The notes beneath the pieces are model-generated. The model was not told the origin of the DNA, made no database searches, and worked only from the letters and a program-made list of their open reading frames with translations. A stretch of 64,000 bases of DNA, taken from the NCBI GenBank assembly GCA_017643585.1, contig JAEPND010000004.1:62001-126000 (forward strand), read 5' to 3'. The position numbers and the translations under genes are program-made. Positions within the stretch are counted from its first letter, which is position 1. The number at the start of each line of letters is the position of its first letter. Positions 43,681 to 52,319 of the stretch are shown piece by piece. The stretch comes from Maricaulis sp. (GTDB lineage: Bacteria; Pseudomonadota; Alphaproteobacteria; Caulobacterales; Maricaulaceae).

Positions 43681-43703
43681 AACCCGCCAGAGACTGGCGG
43701 GTT
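43681..43703 (+). terminator. Hairpin directly after the Lrp gene
   Basis: AACCCGCCAG (43681-43690) pairs with CTGGCGGGTT (43694-43703) around AGA. No T run follows; may protect or help end the transcript. Confidence 0.5.
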
Positions 43704-43750
43704 CCATGCTTCGAACGGGGTAAGATCGTGAAATACCGTGTTCGAATACA

Positions 43751-43788
43751 GACCCGGGTGGAGGGCAATTCCACCCGGGTCCGTTTTT
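43751..43788 (+). terminator. Intrinsic terminator for plus-strand transcripts
   Basis: GACCCGGGTGGA (43751-43762) pairs perfectly with TCCACCCGGGTC (43770-43781), followed by CG and TTTTT. On the minus strand it lacks a T run but may still end the TonB receptor transcript. Confidence 0.8.
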
Positions 43789-43789
43789 C

Positions 43790-46700
43790 TTAGAAGCGCT
43801 TGTTCAAGCTGATGAACGCGCGACGGCCTGCGGTGTCGTAACGACCACCGACGACATAACCGTTCCGGTTACGAATGCCGGAAGAGCTGTCGATGCGAAC
43901 GCGCTCGTCGAACACGTTGGACACACCAACAGTCATACGCCAGGTATCACGCTCATACGTGACGGACGTGTTGTGCTGCCAGTACTCGTCGATGTGCTCG
44001 AGAACCCGAACCGTACAACCGTCCAGCGGATTGGCACGGTCGTTCGGATTGGTCCATTCACACCAGGCAGAACCGCCCGTGAACCCGTTCGGGAAGTTCA
44101 CGTAGTTACGGTCACGCGTGCCGACACCAGAGGTGTAACGCATCTGCCAGTTGAACGCCCAGTCGCCCGTCAGGACGCTGATGTTGTGGTCAGAGGTCCA
44201 ACGCGGACGGAAGTCCTCGCCAACATCCTGGTCGAACGGATCACCCGCCTGTGCCTGCTCTTTGTAAGAGAAGACGTAGGAGTTGTTGGACGCCAGCTGT
44301 ACGTAGAAGTCACGATCAAAGACGTTGAAATCACGACCGAAACGCAGGTTCACATCAAGACCGTCGGTCTCGATGATGCCACGGTTGACGAAGTCGATGG
44401 TGACGGACGCCAGACCGTTATTGGCCGGATTACCCGTATTCAGACGTTCGATACGATCACACAGCGCGCTGGTCAGCGTCGGTGTTTGACCGTTAAAACA
44501 GCCCGCGATCACGGAACCGGCAGACAGCTCCTCGACAGTGTCTTCGATCTGAACACCCCAGTAGGTCACAGATGCGGAGAAATCGTCGAACAGGTAATCG
44601 AACGCTGCGTTCCAGTTCGTATCCGGCTGGATGACGAAGCCGGCCGTGACGGTTTCAGCCGTTTCAGGCATCAGCTCGACATTACCAGACGTCAGGACCG
44701 GAACCGAGACGGAGCTCGTGCTAGCCAGAGCCAGTGCGGTCGGATCGGTGCCGGATGCGAAACACTGGGCCAACAGGTTCGGATCACGCGTGTCTTGCGC
44801 CGCGTCATACTCGAACACACCGTCATTATTGGTGTCGACACGGGCCAGCGCCGGAACACGACACGGGTCACCACCGGACGGCGTTGTACCGGACGCGTTG
44901 TCAGCCAGGAACTGCTCACGCAGGTTCGGTGCACGGAAGGCCGTGTTGTAGGAACCGCGCAGAGCGAACCAGTCATTGACCTGCCAGAACGTACGAACGC
45001 CGTAGGTCGTTTCACCACCGAAGTTCTTCTCTTCGGTGTGACGTGCCGACAGGTCCAGGGTCAGATCCTGGATCAGCGGAACATCCGAGATCAGCGGCAG
45101 GCTGATTTCACCGAAGATATCACGCTGCCAGGTCTCACCGGCCGCATTGCTTTCAGACTGCAGGGTTTCAGACGCCTGCAGGCCACGCGTTACGGTGACG
45201 TCGTTGGAGCTGTCGATCTTGTCGATGCGGTATTCCATACCAAACGCCGTACCAACAACACCGCCCGGCATCTCCCAGAGATCACCAGAAACGAAACCAC
45301 CGAAGATCACCTGCTCAACCGTTGTCCGGTTGGTCCGCAGAGCGGTCACGAAGTCGCGCTCATTCTCCGTGGCAAAAGCACCATCTTCAAGAACGCTCGG
45401 CGCAAACCAATCGATCGGCTGACAGCGGTCGACCGTCGCATCCGGCCACATGTTGAAGTTAACCGTAGCGCCGCCCTGGTTGGAGAAACCGCCCGGGAGG
45501 CCTTGCGGAATGCCACAAGACAGCGTGCCGTCATTGTCGAGGAAGACGTATTGAGAACCCAGAACGATGTTCGGGGAGAACAGGACTTCCTGCGCCAGAT
45601 AACCCAGCGAGCGGTCATAGGAACCATAACCTTCATAGGCCCAGTTGGAACCCAGACCGAAGATGCTGTTGAAATCACCACGCAGGCCGCCAACAAAACG
45701 GATCTGCTCGACTTCGGCTTCACGGACCTGCGTGAAGTCTTCGTCCATGATGAAGATGCCTTCAGCGTCTTCCGGGAACGGGTTTAACGGGTTGTCGACA
45801 AGGATAGCATTGCCGCTACCGTCACGAACCCAGTCGTCACCCGCAGCGTTCAGCTCCGGGATAAAGCCCGGCAGTTCCGGCAGCGCCTGCTCGCCCATAG
45901 CGCGCGAACGGGTCTGACGATTGGAGTAGAACTGCTCGAAGAAGAAGGTCGGCTCGAAGTCGTCCGTGATTTCCAGGTCCATTTCACCTGTGGTCACGAA
46001 GGAGAAGGTACGTACAGCCTGGCGGAAGTCAGCGTTCAGACGCTCGTCATTGTCGTTGAACTCACCGAATTCCTGCGGTGCGGTGTAACCCGGTGCGGAA
46101 TCAACAGCCCACAGGAAGCGGTCAAAGACAGATCCGACCTGATCATCGGCCCAGATGCCTCCGGTGCGGAAGACCCAGTCGTCGATGGTGACGTCATTGC
46201 CATTAAGGTCGGTGAAGGTGTCGGATTCACCCGGCTGATAGAACCACAGCTCGCCATTGTTTGAGGTCGAGACAGCATTGTCCGGGAAGAAGCTGACGCA
46301 GAGCGTCTGACGGTTCACGAGGTCGCCATTGCCATCGAAGATATCGCGAATATCAACATCACAATGCGGGCCCGGCATGTCGGTGAAGCGCGTCGCCGTA
46401 CGCTCGAAATACTCGGCTGCGAAGTTGATGAAGCCATTGTCCGAAGACTGGCCCATGACCAGTGATACGCGGGACTCAGCGCCACCACCGATTTCCGGGA
46501 AGGAACGGAAGAGGTCGATTTCCAGACCCTCCGTATCCGTTTTGGTGATGATGTTCACGACACCGGCAACAGCGTCAGCACCATAGATCGACGAGGCACC
46601 GCCCGTCAGGATCTCGACACGCTCGATCAGCGAGGACGGGATGAGGCCCAGGTCTGGGCGGGTCGGTGCGCCACCGACACCAGCCGGCGCGATACGGCGG

Positions 46701-47128
46701 CCGTTCATCAGGACCAGGGTGCGCTCGGCATCCAGGCCACGCAGACCCACATTCTGGGAACCAACACCACCATCCGGCGGGATTTCAGTCGCGTTGGACT
46801 GGCCAGACGCCGTGTTGATGGCGCCGCCAATCTGCTCACCACTCAGCGTCGTGGACTGAGCGATGATGGCTGCAGCATCGACGGAACCCAGTGCAACAGC
46901 ACTGTCAGCGTCTACGACCTGCAACGGCTGAGCGGAAGAGAACGCGTCGCGGCGAATACGCGAACCCGTAACCGTGATCCGCTCCTGCGGTGCAGTCTCC
47001 CCCTGTTGAGCGTCGGGATCGACTTGCTCAACGTCTTGCGCAATTGCCGGAGTCGCACCCAGGCTCAGCGCGGTAAGGCCAGCCAGCATGGTCGAAGCCA
47101 GCAGGCCATTCTTTTCTTTGAACTTCAT
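43790..47128 (-). CDS. TonB-dependent outer membrane receptor
   Basis: 1112 residues from the ATG at 47128 (GAGGGG upstream). Signal peptide (LLASTMLAGLTALSLGATPAIAQ), a TonB-box region (ERITVTGSRIRRDA), plug domain with GLDAERTLVLMNGRRIAP and RVEILTGGASSIYGADAVAGVVNIITK, and a barrel ending in the outer membrane signature RRAFISLNKRF. The RDAFSSAQPLQVVD and QIGGAINTASGQSN stretches are typical of the oar-like/carbohydrate or peptide receptors of Caulobacterales relatives. Substrate not predictable. A LytTR-type gene is divergent. Confidence 0.93.
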   Translation of the reverse strand: MKFKEKNGLLASTMLAGLTALSLGATPAIAQDVEQVDPDAQQGETAPQERITVTGSRIRRDAFSSAQPLQVVDADSAVALGSVDAAAIIAQSTTLSGEQIGGAINTASGQSNATEIPPDGGVGSQNVGLRGLDAERTLVLMNGRRIAPAGVGGAPTRPDLGLIPSSLIERVEILTGGASSIYGADAVAGVVNIITKTDTEGLEIDLFRSFPEIGGGAESRVSLVMGQSSDNGFINFAAEYFERTATRFTDMPGPHCDVDIRDIFDGNGDLVNRQTLCVSFFPDNAVSTSNNGELWFYQPGESDTFTDLNGNDVTIDDWVFRTGGIWADDQVGSVFDRFLWAVDSAPGYTAPQEFGEFNDNDERLNADFRQAVRTFSFVTTGEMDLEITDDFEPTFFFEQFYSNRQTRSRAMGEQALPELPGFIPELNAAGDDWVRDGSGNAILVDNPLNPFPEDAEGIFIMDEDFTQVREAEVEQIRFVGGLRGDFNSIFGLGSNWAYEGYGSYDRSLGYLAQEVLFSPNIVLGSQYVFLDNDGTLSCGIPQGLPGGFSNQGGATVNFNMWPDATVDRCQPIDWFAPSVLEDGAFATENERDFVTALRTNRTTVEQVIFGGFVSGDLWEMPGGVVGTAFGMEYRIDKIDSSNDVTVTRGLQASETLQSESNAAGETWQRDIFGEISLPLISDVPLIQDLTLDLSARHTEEKNFGGETTYGVRTFWQVNDWFALRGSYNTAFRAPNLREQFLADNASGTTPSGGDPCRVPALARVDTNNDGVFEYDAAQDTRDPNLLAQCFASGTDPTALALASTSSVSVPVLTSGNVELMPETAETVTAGFVIQPDTNWNAAFDYLFDDFSASVTYWGVQIEDTVEELSAGSVIAGCFNGQTPTLTSALCDRIERLNTGNPANNGLASVTIDFVNRGIIETDGLDVNLRFGRDFNVFDRDFYVQLASNNSYVFSYKEQAQAGDPFDQDVGEDFRPRWTSDHNISVLTGDWAFNWQMRYTSGVGTRDRNYVNFPNGFTGGSAWCEWTNPNDRANPLDGCTVRVLEHIDEYWQHNTSVTYERDTWRMTVGVSNVFDERVRIDSSSGIRNRNGYVVGGRYDTAGRRAFISLNKRF

Positions 47129-47702
47129 AATTACCCCTCGGTAGCAGTCTCGCCCTTTTGACAAAGGCTCAGATTGTCGACGCCAGAGGGGATCAATGTG
47201 TTGAACTCGACCGATCCCGCCCCCGCGCTGAGGGGAACAGGCCGCATGGACCGAGCACAACGAAACCGTAATGTGACGAACTCCGGAACCACGTCACAAG
47301 ACGACTTCTCATCTCCAAGAAGAAGGTTGTGATACGCAGAGCGCGGTATGCGTTCCCGAACAGCATCGTATCGCGGCTTTAGCGATCGCGCTCATCGACC
47401 AATGGTCGAATTTGCGCCACGAACGACTCGCATGACGCGAATTCGGGTTAGTTTTCTGTACAACATTTCATCAAGATAGCGAAAGCGTGGGCGCTTCTGG
47501 CGTTGACAACCAAAGACTGCGCGGGCGACCATTCAGGCGCCCTCAATGCTTGGGAGGATCGACCAATGGCTATGAAGATCGAAGCCTAAACGCGTTCCGG
47601 AGGGTGAGTAGACCCAAGTTCTGTGAGGTGGGGATCTCTCGGAATGGATGTCGTTGAGCTTGGCACCGTAACGCGGTGCCGAGCCTGATTGAGGACGCCA
47701 CA
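47129..47702. other. Intergenic region between TonB receptor and LytTR gene
   Basis: 574 bases without a convincing gene. It holds two identical copies of ATCGACCAATGG (47394-47405 and 47558-47569) and a hairpin near the LytTR start. No promoter is clear; one TTGACA at 47503-47508 has no matching -10. Confidence 0.5.
47658..47684 (+). promoter_or_regulatory. Leader hairpin before the LytTR gene
   Basis: GCTTGGCACCG (47658-47668) pairs with CGGTGCCGAGC (47674-47684), one T.G wobble, loop TAACG. It ends a few bases before the GAGGA ribosome binding site. Confidence 0.45.
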
Positions 47703-48521
47703 ATGCGAGTAATTGCTTACGAACCGAGTATATCGCAAGCGCAACATTTGCGAGACTTGCTGACCAGTTTTCCAAACGTTCGGTCAGTCGAATGCCACAG
47801 ATCCGGTCGGGCCCTGATAGAAGCCTGCCTGGAGCACAATCCTGATGCACTCTTTCTCGACGCCGATGGCTTCGAATTCGAGCGCATCACGCGGGAGCTG
47901 CACGAAAAGGGGGTTCGCCCTCTCATCGTCCTGTGCAGCAATCTGCCGGAGATGGCTGCACCCGCCTATGACATGGGGGCAGCGGATTTCGTTCTCCGAC
48001 CGGTCAATCCGATCCGTCTGGAGGAAACCGTGCGCCGGCTGGACACTCAATTGCGTGAACGCGAAGCTGCTTCACGCATCGAGGTCATGACCGAAACCAT
48101 CGAGGCCCTTCGTCAATCCCGTGGACCGGGAAGCAGCAGCACCCCGTTCAAGGATTTCTGGATCAAGCAGCGCAACGAAATCATTCGTGTGCCGCAATCC
48201 GAAATCATCTGGATCGAGGCAGCGCGCGGCTATGTCTATTTCCACCTGCAGCACCGGCAGTTGCTGCACCGCATTTCGATGCGCGAGCTGGAGGCCTCGC
48301 TGGACCCATCCGTGTTCCTGCGCATCCACCGCTCCGGTATCATCAATACGCGTGCACTGACCAAGACACTCAGCGACAAACACGGTGTCTATGCCGTGGA
48401 GTTGAACAATGGCTCCAAGGTCCGCATTGGCCGCAAATACCGTCCGGCTCTGACAGAGTTCATGGTGGGATTTTCGCCGGCTGCGAATGAAGCTCGCTCG
48501 CTCGGCACGGAAGCCGCCTAG
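47703..48521 (+). CDS. LytTR-domain regulator with a degenerate receiver domain
   Basis: 272 residues from the ATG at 47703 (GAGGA upstream). The N-terminal part has the receiver fold with a possible acceptor in ALFLDADGFEFE, but the acidic pair is absent (MRVIAYEPSIS) and the conserved Lys is Arg (FVLRPVNP), so normal phosphorylation is doubtful. The C-terminal LytTR DNA-binding domain is well kept: IIWIEAARGYVYFHL, SMRELEASLDPSVFLRIHRSGIIN. It lies divergent to the TonB receptor and overlaps the end of the beta-lactamase gene by 4 bases. Confidence 0.88.
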   Translation: MRVIAYEPSISQAQHLRDLLTSFPNVRSVECHRSGRALIEACLEHNPDALFLDADGFEFERITRELHEKGVRPLIVLCSNLPEMAAPAYDMGAADFVLRPVNPIRLEETVRRLDTQLREREAASRIEVMTETIEALRQSRGPGSSSTPFKDFWIKQRNEIIRVPQSEIIWIEAARGYVYFHLQHRQLLHRISMRELEASLDPSVFLRIHRSGIINTRALTKTLSDKHGVYAVELNNGSKVRIGRKYRPALTEFMVGFSPAANEARSLGTEAA

Positions 48522-49372
48522 TTGGGCAGGTAACCTGCGTCCGAAAGCAAGGCGATCGCGAAATCCCGGCGGAAGCTGCGAATATCGCGATAGTCTTGCG
48601 CCCGGGCGTAAAGTGCGAAGACGACACCCGGTTCGGCCTCTCGCTGGATGTAGCCGACATACCAGCCTTCCCAGCCCTCGCCATCGAGCGCCCCCGCGCC
48701 CGTCTTGCCATGCAAACGCGCCGCGGGATCCGCCGGGTCGAGGCTTATCGTGTGCAGGCGCTCCAGATGCGTGTCGCTGATATCAACGTCACCCAACTGT
48801 AACTGCTGCAGAAAGCGCACCTGCTCCCAGGGGGATATCTGCAAGTCCCTCCCCAGCCAGAATGCATCATCATCGGCGTCCAGTGCCGCATTGCCATATC
48901 GCCAGTCCGCGAGGGTCTGCTGATAGGTTTCGCCCCCGACACACTGGGCGAGTTTCCGGTAATACCAGACCACAGAATTCCGGAAGGCGCTGTCCAGGTC
49001 GTGAGCATCGCGCCAGGCATCCGGCCAGAAATCAGCCGCCGGCCAGCGCGCCTCGTCCCAAGCCAGGCTCTCGTCCGGCTGCAGACAGGCGCCCTCTTGC
49101 AGGGCGATCAGCGTATTGGGAATCTTGAAGGTCGACCAAGGTGCGTGACGCTCATAGATCTGCGAGCCTTCCAGCACCAGCTTGCGGCCAGTCGCCAGAT
49201 CCAGGGCCACAAAATCAATCCGATCAGCCGAGATAAGCTCTTCATAGGCGGCGCGCGGCACGGTGATGGTATCCGACCACACGGCTGACCCGCGACCGTC
49301 ACAGCCACCAGCACATACACTCACAAAGCTCGCAAGCCCCATCAGGGTCGGCAGGCCCATCCAACCACGCAT
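48518..49372 (-). CDS. Class D beta-lactamase (OXA-type)
   Basis: Serine beta-lactamase, 284 residues from the ATG at 49372 (GAGGGA seven bases upstream). All class D motifs are present: STFK (80-83, with the Lys that is usually carboxylated), SVV (133-135), YGN (159-161) and KTG (223-225), followed by WEGWYVGYI. The signal segment ends at CAGGC, suggesting a lipid anchor, which is less usual for this class. No mobile element is near, so it appears to be a resident chromosomal gene. Spectrum cannot be judged. Confidence 0.92.
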   Translation of the reverse strand: MRGWMGLPTLMGLASFVSVCAGGCDGRGSAVWSDTITVPRAAYEELISADRIDFVALDLATGRKLVLEGSQIYERHAPWSTFKIPNTLIALQEGACLQPDESLAWDEARWPAADFWPDAWRDAHDLDSAFRNSVVWYYRKLAQCVGGETYQQTLADWRYGNAALDADDDAFWLGRDLQISPWEQVRFLQQLQLGDVDISDTHLERLHTISLDPADPAARLHGKTGAGALDGEGWEGWYVGYIQREAEPGVVFALYARAQDYRDIRSFRRDFAIALLSDAGYLPN

Positions 49373-49481
49373 AACGCTGTCCCTCGCAATCACGCCGTGC
49401 GGGAATACTGCTGCGGAGTATGGTCAAAGAATGGCGAATGGCAGCGCGACTGACGCATCTGCGCCCCGGACGCCACCGGCA

Positions 49482-50225
49482 TCAGGCAAAGATCCGGACC
49501 ATCAATCTCACGGCAACGACCAGGATCAATATCCCGGTCAGCTGACGGATACGAGCGGGCGGCAGCAGCTGAATCCCCAGCCTGTTTCCAAGCCATCCGC
49601 CGACGATCACCGCCGGCAGCAGAACAACCAGATAACTCGATGAATCCGCGATGCCGCCACCTGTCTTGCTGACCTGCCCCACCATTCCGGCGATCGAGTT
49701 GAGCAGGATGAACAGGCTGGACGCCGCGGCGATCTCGCGCTCGCCACCCCACCGCATCATGTAGAGCAAGGGAGCCAGGAAAATCCCGCCGCCAATCCCG
49801 ACCAGGCCTGCGAGCAATCCCGTGGATCCGCCCGCCAGCAGCAGTGGCCACCGGTGTCGCGCCATGCCCGCATCCAGTTGCGGTGGCCGGATCAGCAGAA
49901 CCAGTGCCGACCCCAGCAAGGCGATCGCCAGCACCACAGTAAAACTCTCCTCCGACAGGGACATGCGACCGCCCAGCCAGGCAAACGGGATGGACAGGAC
50001 GAGGGCTGGCAAGAGACGTTTGACAGGCAACAGGGCCGCGCGGCCATAGCGCAGACAGCTGCCGGCCACGACCGCGATATTGCAACTCAAAGAGATCAAT
50101 GGAATCAAGCGATAGTCGACCTCGCCGACAGCGAGCAGGGCTGTATAGGTCGAGCCTCCGCCAAACCCAACGGATGCGTAGATCGTTGCGGTGACCAGGA
50201 AGAGCGCTGCGAACAAGATCGGCAT
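49482..50225 (-). CDS. TauE/SafE family permease
   Basis: 247 residues, about eight helices, with the family start ATIYASVGFGGGSTYTALL and the repeat copy LLAGLVGIGGGIFLAPLLYMM. Members export sulfite, sulfoacetate or related organosulfur anions; the substrate here is unknown. Two-fold internal repeats are typical. No sulfur metabolism genes are adjacent except moaA on the other side, which is unrelated by strand. Confidence 0.88.
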   Translation of the reverse strand: MPILFAALFLVTATIYASVGFGGGSTYTALLAVGEVDYRLIPLISLSCNIAVVAGSCLRYGRAALLPVKRLLPALVLSIPFAWLGGRMSLSEESFTVVLAIALLGSALVLLIRPPQLDAGMARHRWPLLLAGGSTGLLAGLVGIGGGIFLAPLLYMMRWGGEREIAAASSLFILLNSIAGMVGQVSKTGGGIADSSSYLVVLLPAVIVGGWLGNRLGIQLLPPARIRQLTGILILVVAVRLMVRIFA

Positions 50226-50413
50226 TGCTGATGTGTTGCCGCATCCGTGCAGGCTTGGCTAGCCCGGGCGTGCCGACAGCGCCTCAGAACGCCTCACGAT
50301 CAGATCACAAGCTGGCGAGCATGCAGCGAGCGGGTTCGCTTTCTCCTCACCCTTGTCCTAAGTAGCAGGGGTAGAACACCGGCGGCAGACACTTGGACAG
50401 CAATACCCATCCC

Positions 50414-51406
50414 GTGACCCAGCCTCCCCTGATCGACGCCTTTGGTCGCCGGATCACTTACCTGCGCCTGTCGGTCACGGATCGATGTGATCTGCGCTGC
50501 CAGTATTGCATGGAAGAACAACCGACCTTTCTGCCCAAGCAGGACCTGCTCTCCTATGAGGAGCTGACCGCAATCTGCGACAGCTTTATCGCGCGCGGTG
50601 TCAGCAAGATCCGGATCACTGGCGGCGAGCCGCTCGTGCGCCGGGACGTGCTGTCCCTGATCGAAGCTCTCGGCCAGCGGCTGGGAAACCACGGGCTGCG
50701 CGAGATCTGCCTGACCACCAATGGCACGCAATTGGCGCGGTATGCCACTCGGCTGGCCGACGCCGGAGTGCGGCGGATCAATGTCTCCCTGGACACGCTG
50801 GACGAGGTGATGTTTCAGCGCCTGACCCGGAATGGTCGCCTGGGCGACGTGCTCAAGGGGATCGATGCCGCCCAGAAGGCCGGGCTGCAGATCAAGATCA
50901 ACGCCGTCGCGCTGCAGGGCGAAAATGAACACCAGATCGAGGATCTCATGGTCTGGGCGCATGGCCGCGGCCTGGACATGAGCCTGATCGAGGTCATGCC
51001 GGTGGGCGAGATCGGCGTACAACGCAACAGCCAGTTCCTGTCACTGAAGACCGTACGCGCCCGCCTGGAAGAACGCTTCACCCTGCGCGATATCGCGCTC
51101 GATACCGGCGGCCCCTCCCGTTATGTCCAGGTCGCGGAGACCGGCGGTCGACTGGGCTTCATTTCCCCCCTGAGCCACAATTTCTGCGAAACCTGCAACC
51201 GTGTTCGCGTGACCTGTACCGGCAAGTTGTACATGTGCCTGGGCAAGGAGAACTCTGTCGATCTGCGTAACGCCCTGCGCCAGGGCGGTCCAGTGGCGCT
51301 CAATGCGCGACTTGATGCGGCAATGCAGGACAAACCCGAACGGCACGAATTCGATGTGAATGCGGGCCCCGCTGTGAGCCGCTCCATGGCCCGGACCGGC
51401 GGTTGA
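50414..51406 (+). CDS. moaA: GTP 3',8-cyclase MoaA
   Basis: Radical SAM enzyme that makes the first intermediate of molybdenum cofactor. 330 residues from the GTG at 50414 (a TTG at 50393 would add seven). The SAM cluster is RCDLRCQYC (Cys near 25, 29, 32); the C-terminal cluster is NFCETCNRVRVTCTGKLYMC; the protein ends RTGG, keeping the GG end needed for catalysis. Other moa genes are not in the window. Confidence 0.95.
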   Translation: MTQPPLIDAFGRRITYLRLSVTDRCDLRCQYCMEEQPTFLPKQDLLSYEELTAICDSFIARGVSKIRITGGEPLVRRDVLSLIEALGQRLGNHGLREICLTTNGTQLARYATRLADAGVRRINVSLDTLDEVMFQRLTRNGRLGDVLKGIDAAQKAGLQIKINAVALQGENEHQIEDLMVWAHGRGLDMSLIEVMPVGEIGVQRNSQFLSLKTVRARLEERFTLRDIALDTGGPSRYVQVAETGGRLGFISPLSHNFCETCNRVRVTCTGKLYMCLGKENSVDLRNALRQGGPVALNARLDAAMQDKPERHEFDVNAGPAVSRSMARTGG

Positions 51407-51527
51407 TCGATACCGGACCGTATTGCGCGAACCCGGCCACCTGATGCTTGCCAGCACCGAGCAACATCTCTAGGTTTTTTCTCAAACTTTTGCTCGTCCA
51501 CGACCTTCTTTCGGGAGTATCGCCGCC

Positions 51528-52319
51528 ATGTCCAGTTCGAACCCGACCGGTTCTGGCGGACGGTTTCCCCTCGCTCGCACCCTGCTGGCGGTGGCTATTT
51601 TTGCGGGTCTGATCGCCGTTGTTTCCGGATTTGTCAGCCGAAATAGCGATACTCCGACAGATCGCACCTATCCGCAGCTTTCCCAGGATATGAACCTGCA
51701 GACGGAGCTCGAGCTCCTGCCTGAAAACACATCCTGGCGGGAGCATGCCAACCTGCCCGAAAATACCCGCTCCGAAGCGCCCGAATGGCTGGCATTCCTG
51801 CCCTGGGGCGCCCCCGAATGGCTGGCATTCCTGCCCTGGGGCGCCATTGGTCAATTGGTGTTCTGGGGCATTATCGGCCTGCTCATCATCGGGATGATCT
51901 CCATCGTTATCATCCTGGTCCGCAATGTCGGCACCGGGCGCTTCGCGCGCGACGAGATCCGCCAGCCCCGCAAGACTGCGAGTGAACCACTGCCGACCAT
52001 CCATCGCCGCGAGACGCAGCCGCTCACCCTCTCCCAGATCCTGGAAATGACCGACCTGGAAGAGGCCATTGGCGAGCTGCAGCGCAGCGCCCTTGCTGCA
52101 GCCGCATTTATCACCGGTGTGACGTTCAAACGCAGCGTCACCGCGCGCGAAGCCCTGCGCAAACTTCCGAGTGACTGGCAATATCGTCCGGTTGTGGCCG
52201 GTGTGATCCGCGAGGCCGAACAGGTGCGCTTCGCCGGCCGGACCATGGATCGTCCTCAGCTCGAAATGCTGGTCGAGTCTATCCGGCCAATGCTCAAACA
52301 GGCTGGAGGCGCCGGATGA
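51528..52319 (+). CDS. DUF4129-type protein of the MoxR cluster
   Basis: 263 residues. Two membrane helices: TLLAVAIFAGLIAVVSGFV and IGQLVFWGIIGLLIIGMISIVIILV, with a periplasmic loop carrying an exact duplication of APEWLAFLPWG. The cytoplasmic part (SALAAAAFITGVTFKRSVTAREAL to MDRPQLEMLVESIRPML) matches the small helical C-terminal DUF4129 domain. It overlaps the next gene by 4 bases. First gene of a six-gene cluster. Confidence 0.75.
   Translation: MSSSNPTGSGGRFPLARTLLAVAIFAGLIAVVSGFVSRNSDTPTDRTYPQLSQDMNLQTELELLPENTSWREHANLPENTRSEAPEWLAFLPWGAPEWLAFLPWGAIGQLVFWGIIGLLIIGMISIVIILVRNVGTGRFARDEIRQPRKTASEPLPTIHRRETQPLTLSQILEMTDLEEAIGELQRSALAAAAFITGVTFKRSVTAREALRKLPSDWQYRPVVAGVIREAEQVRFAGRTMDRPQLEMLVESIRPMLKQAGGAG
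51777..51842 (+). repeat. 33-bp tandem duplication inside the DUF4129 gene
   Basis: 51777-51809 and 51810-51842 differ at one base (GCG versus GCC). Each encodes APEWLAFLPWG, so the reading frame is kept. A recent duplication near the second membrane helix. Confidence 0.95.

Noticed and set aside
43973-45787. 604-codon plus-strand frame opposite the TonB receptor
   Set aside because: Shadow frame; Arg/Thr-rich composition without domains.
50226-50413. Molybdenum cofactor riboswitch before moaA
   Set aside because: I could not find the conserved helices or the typical motif in this short spacer.
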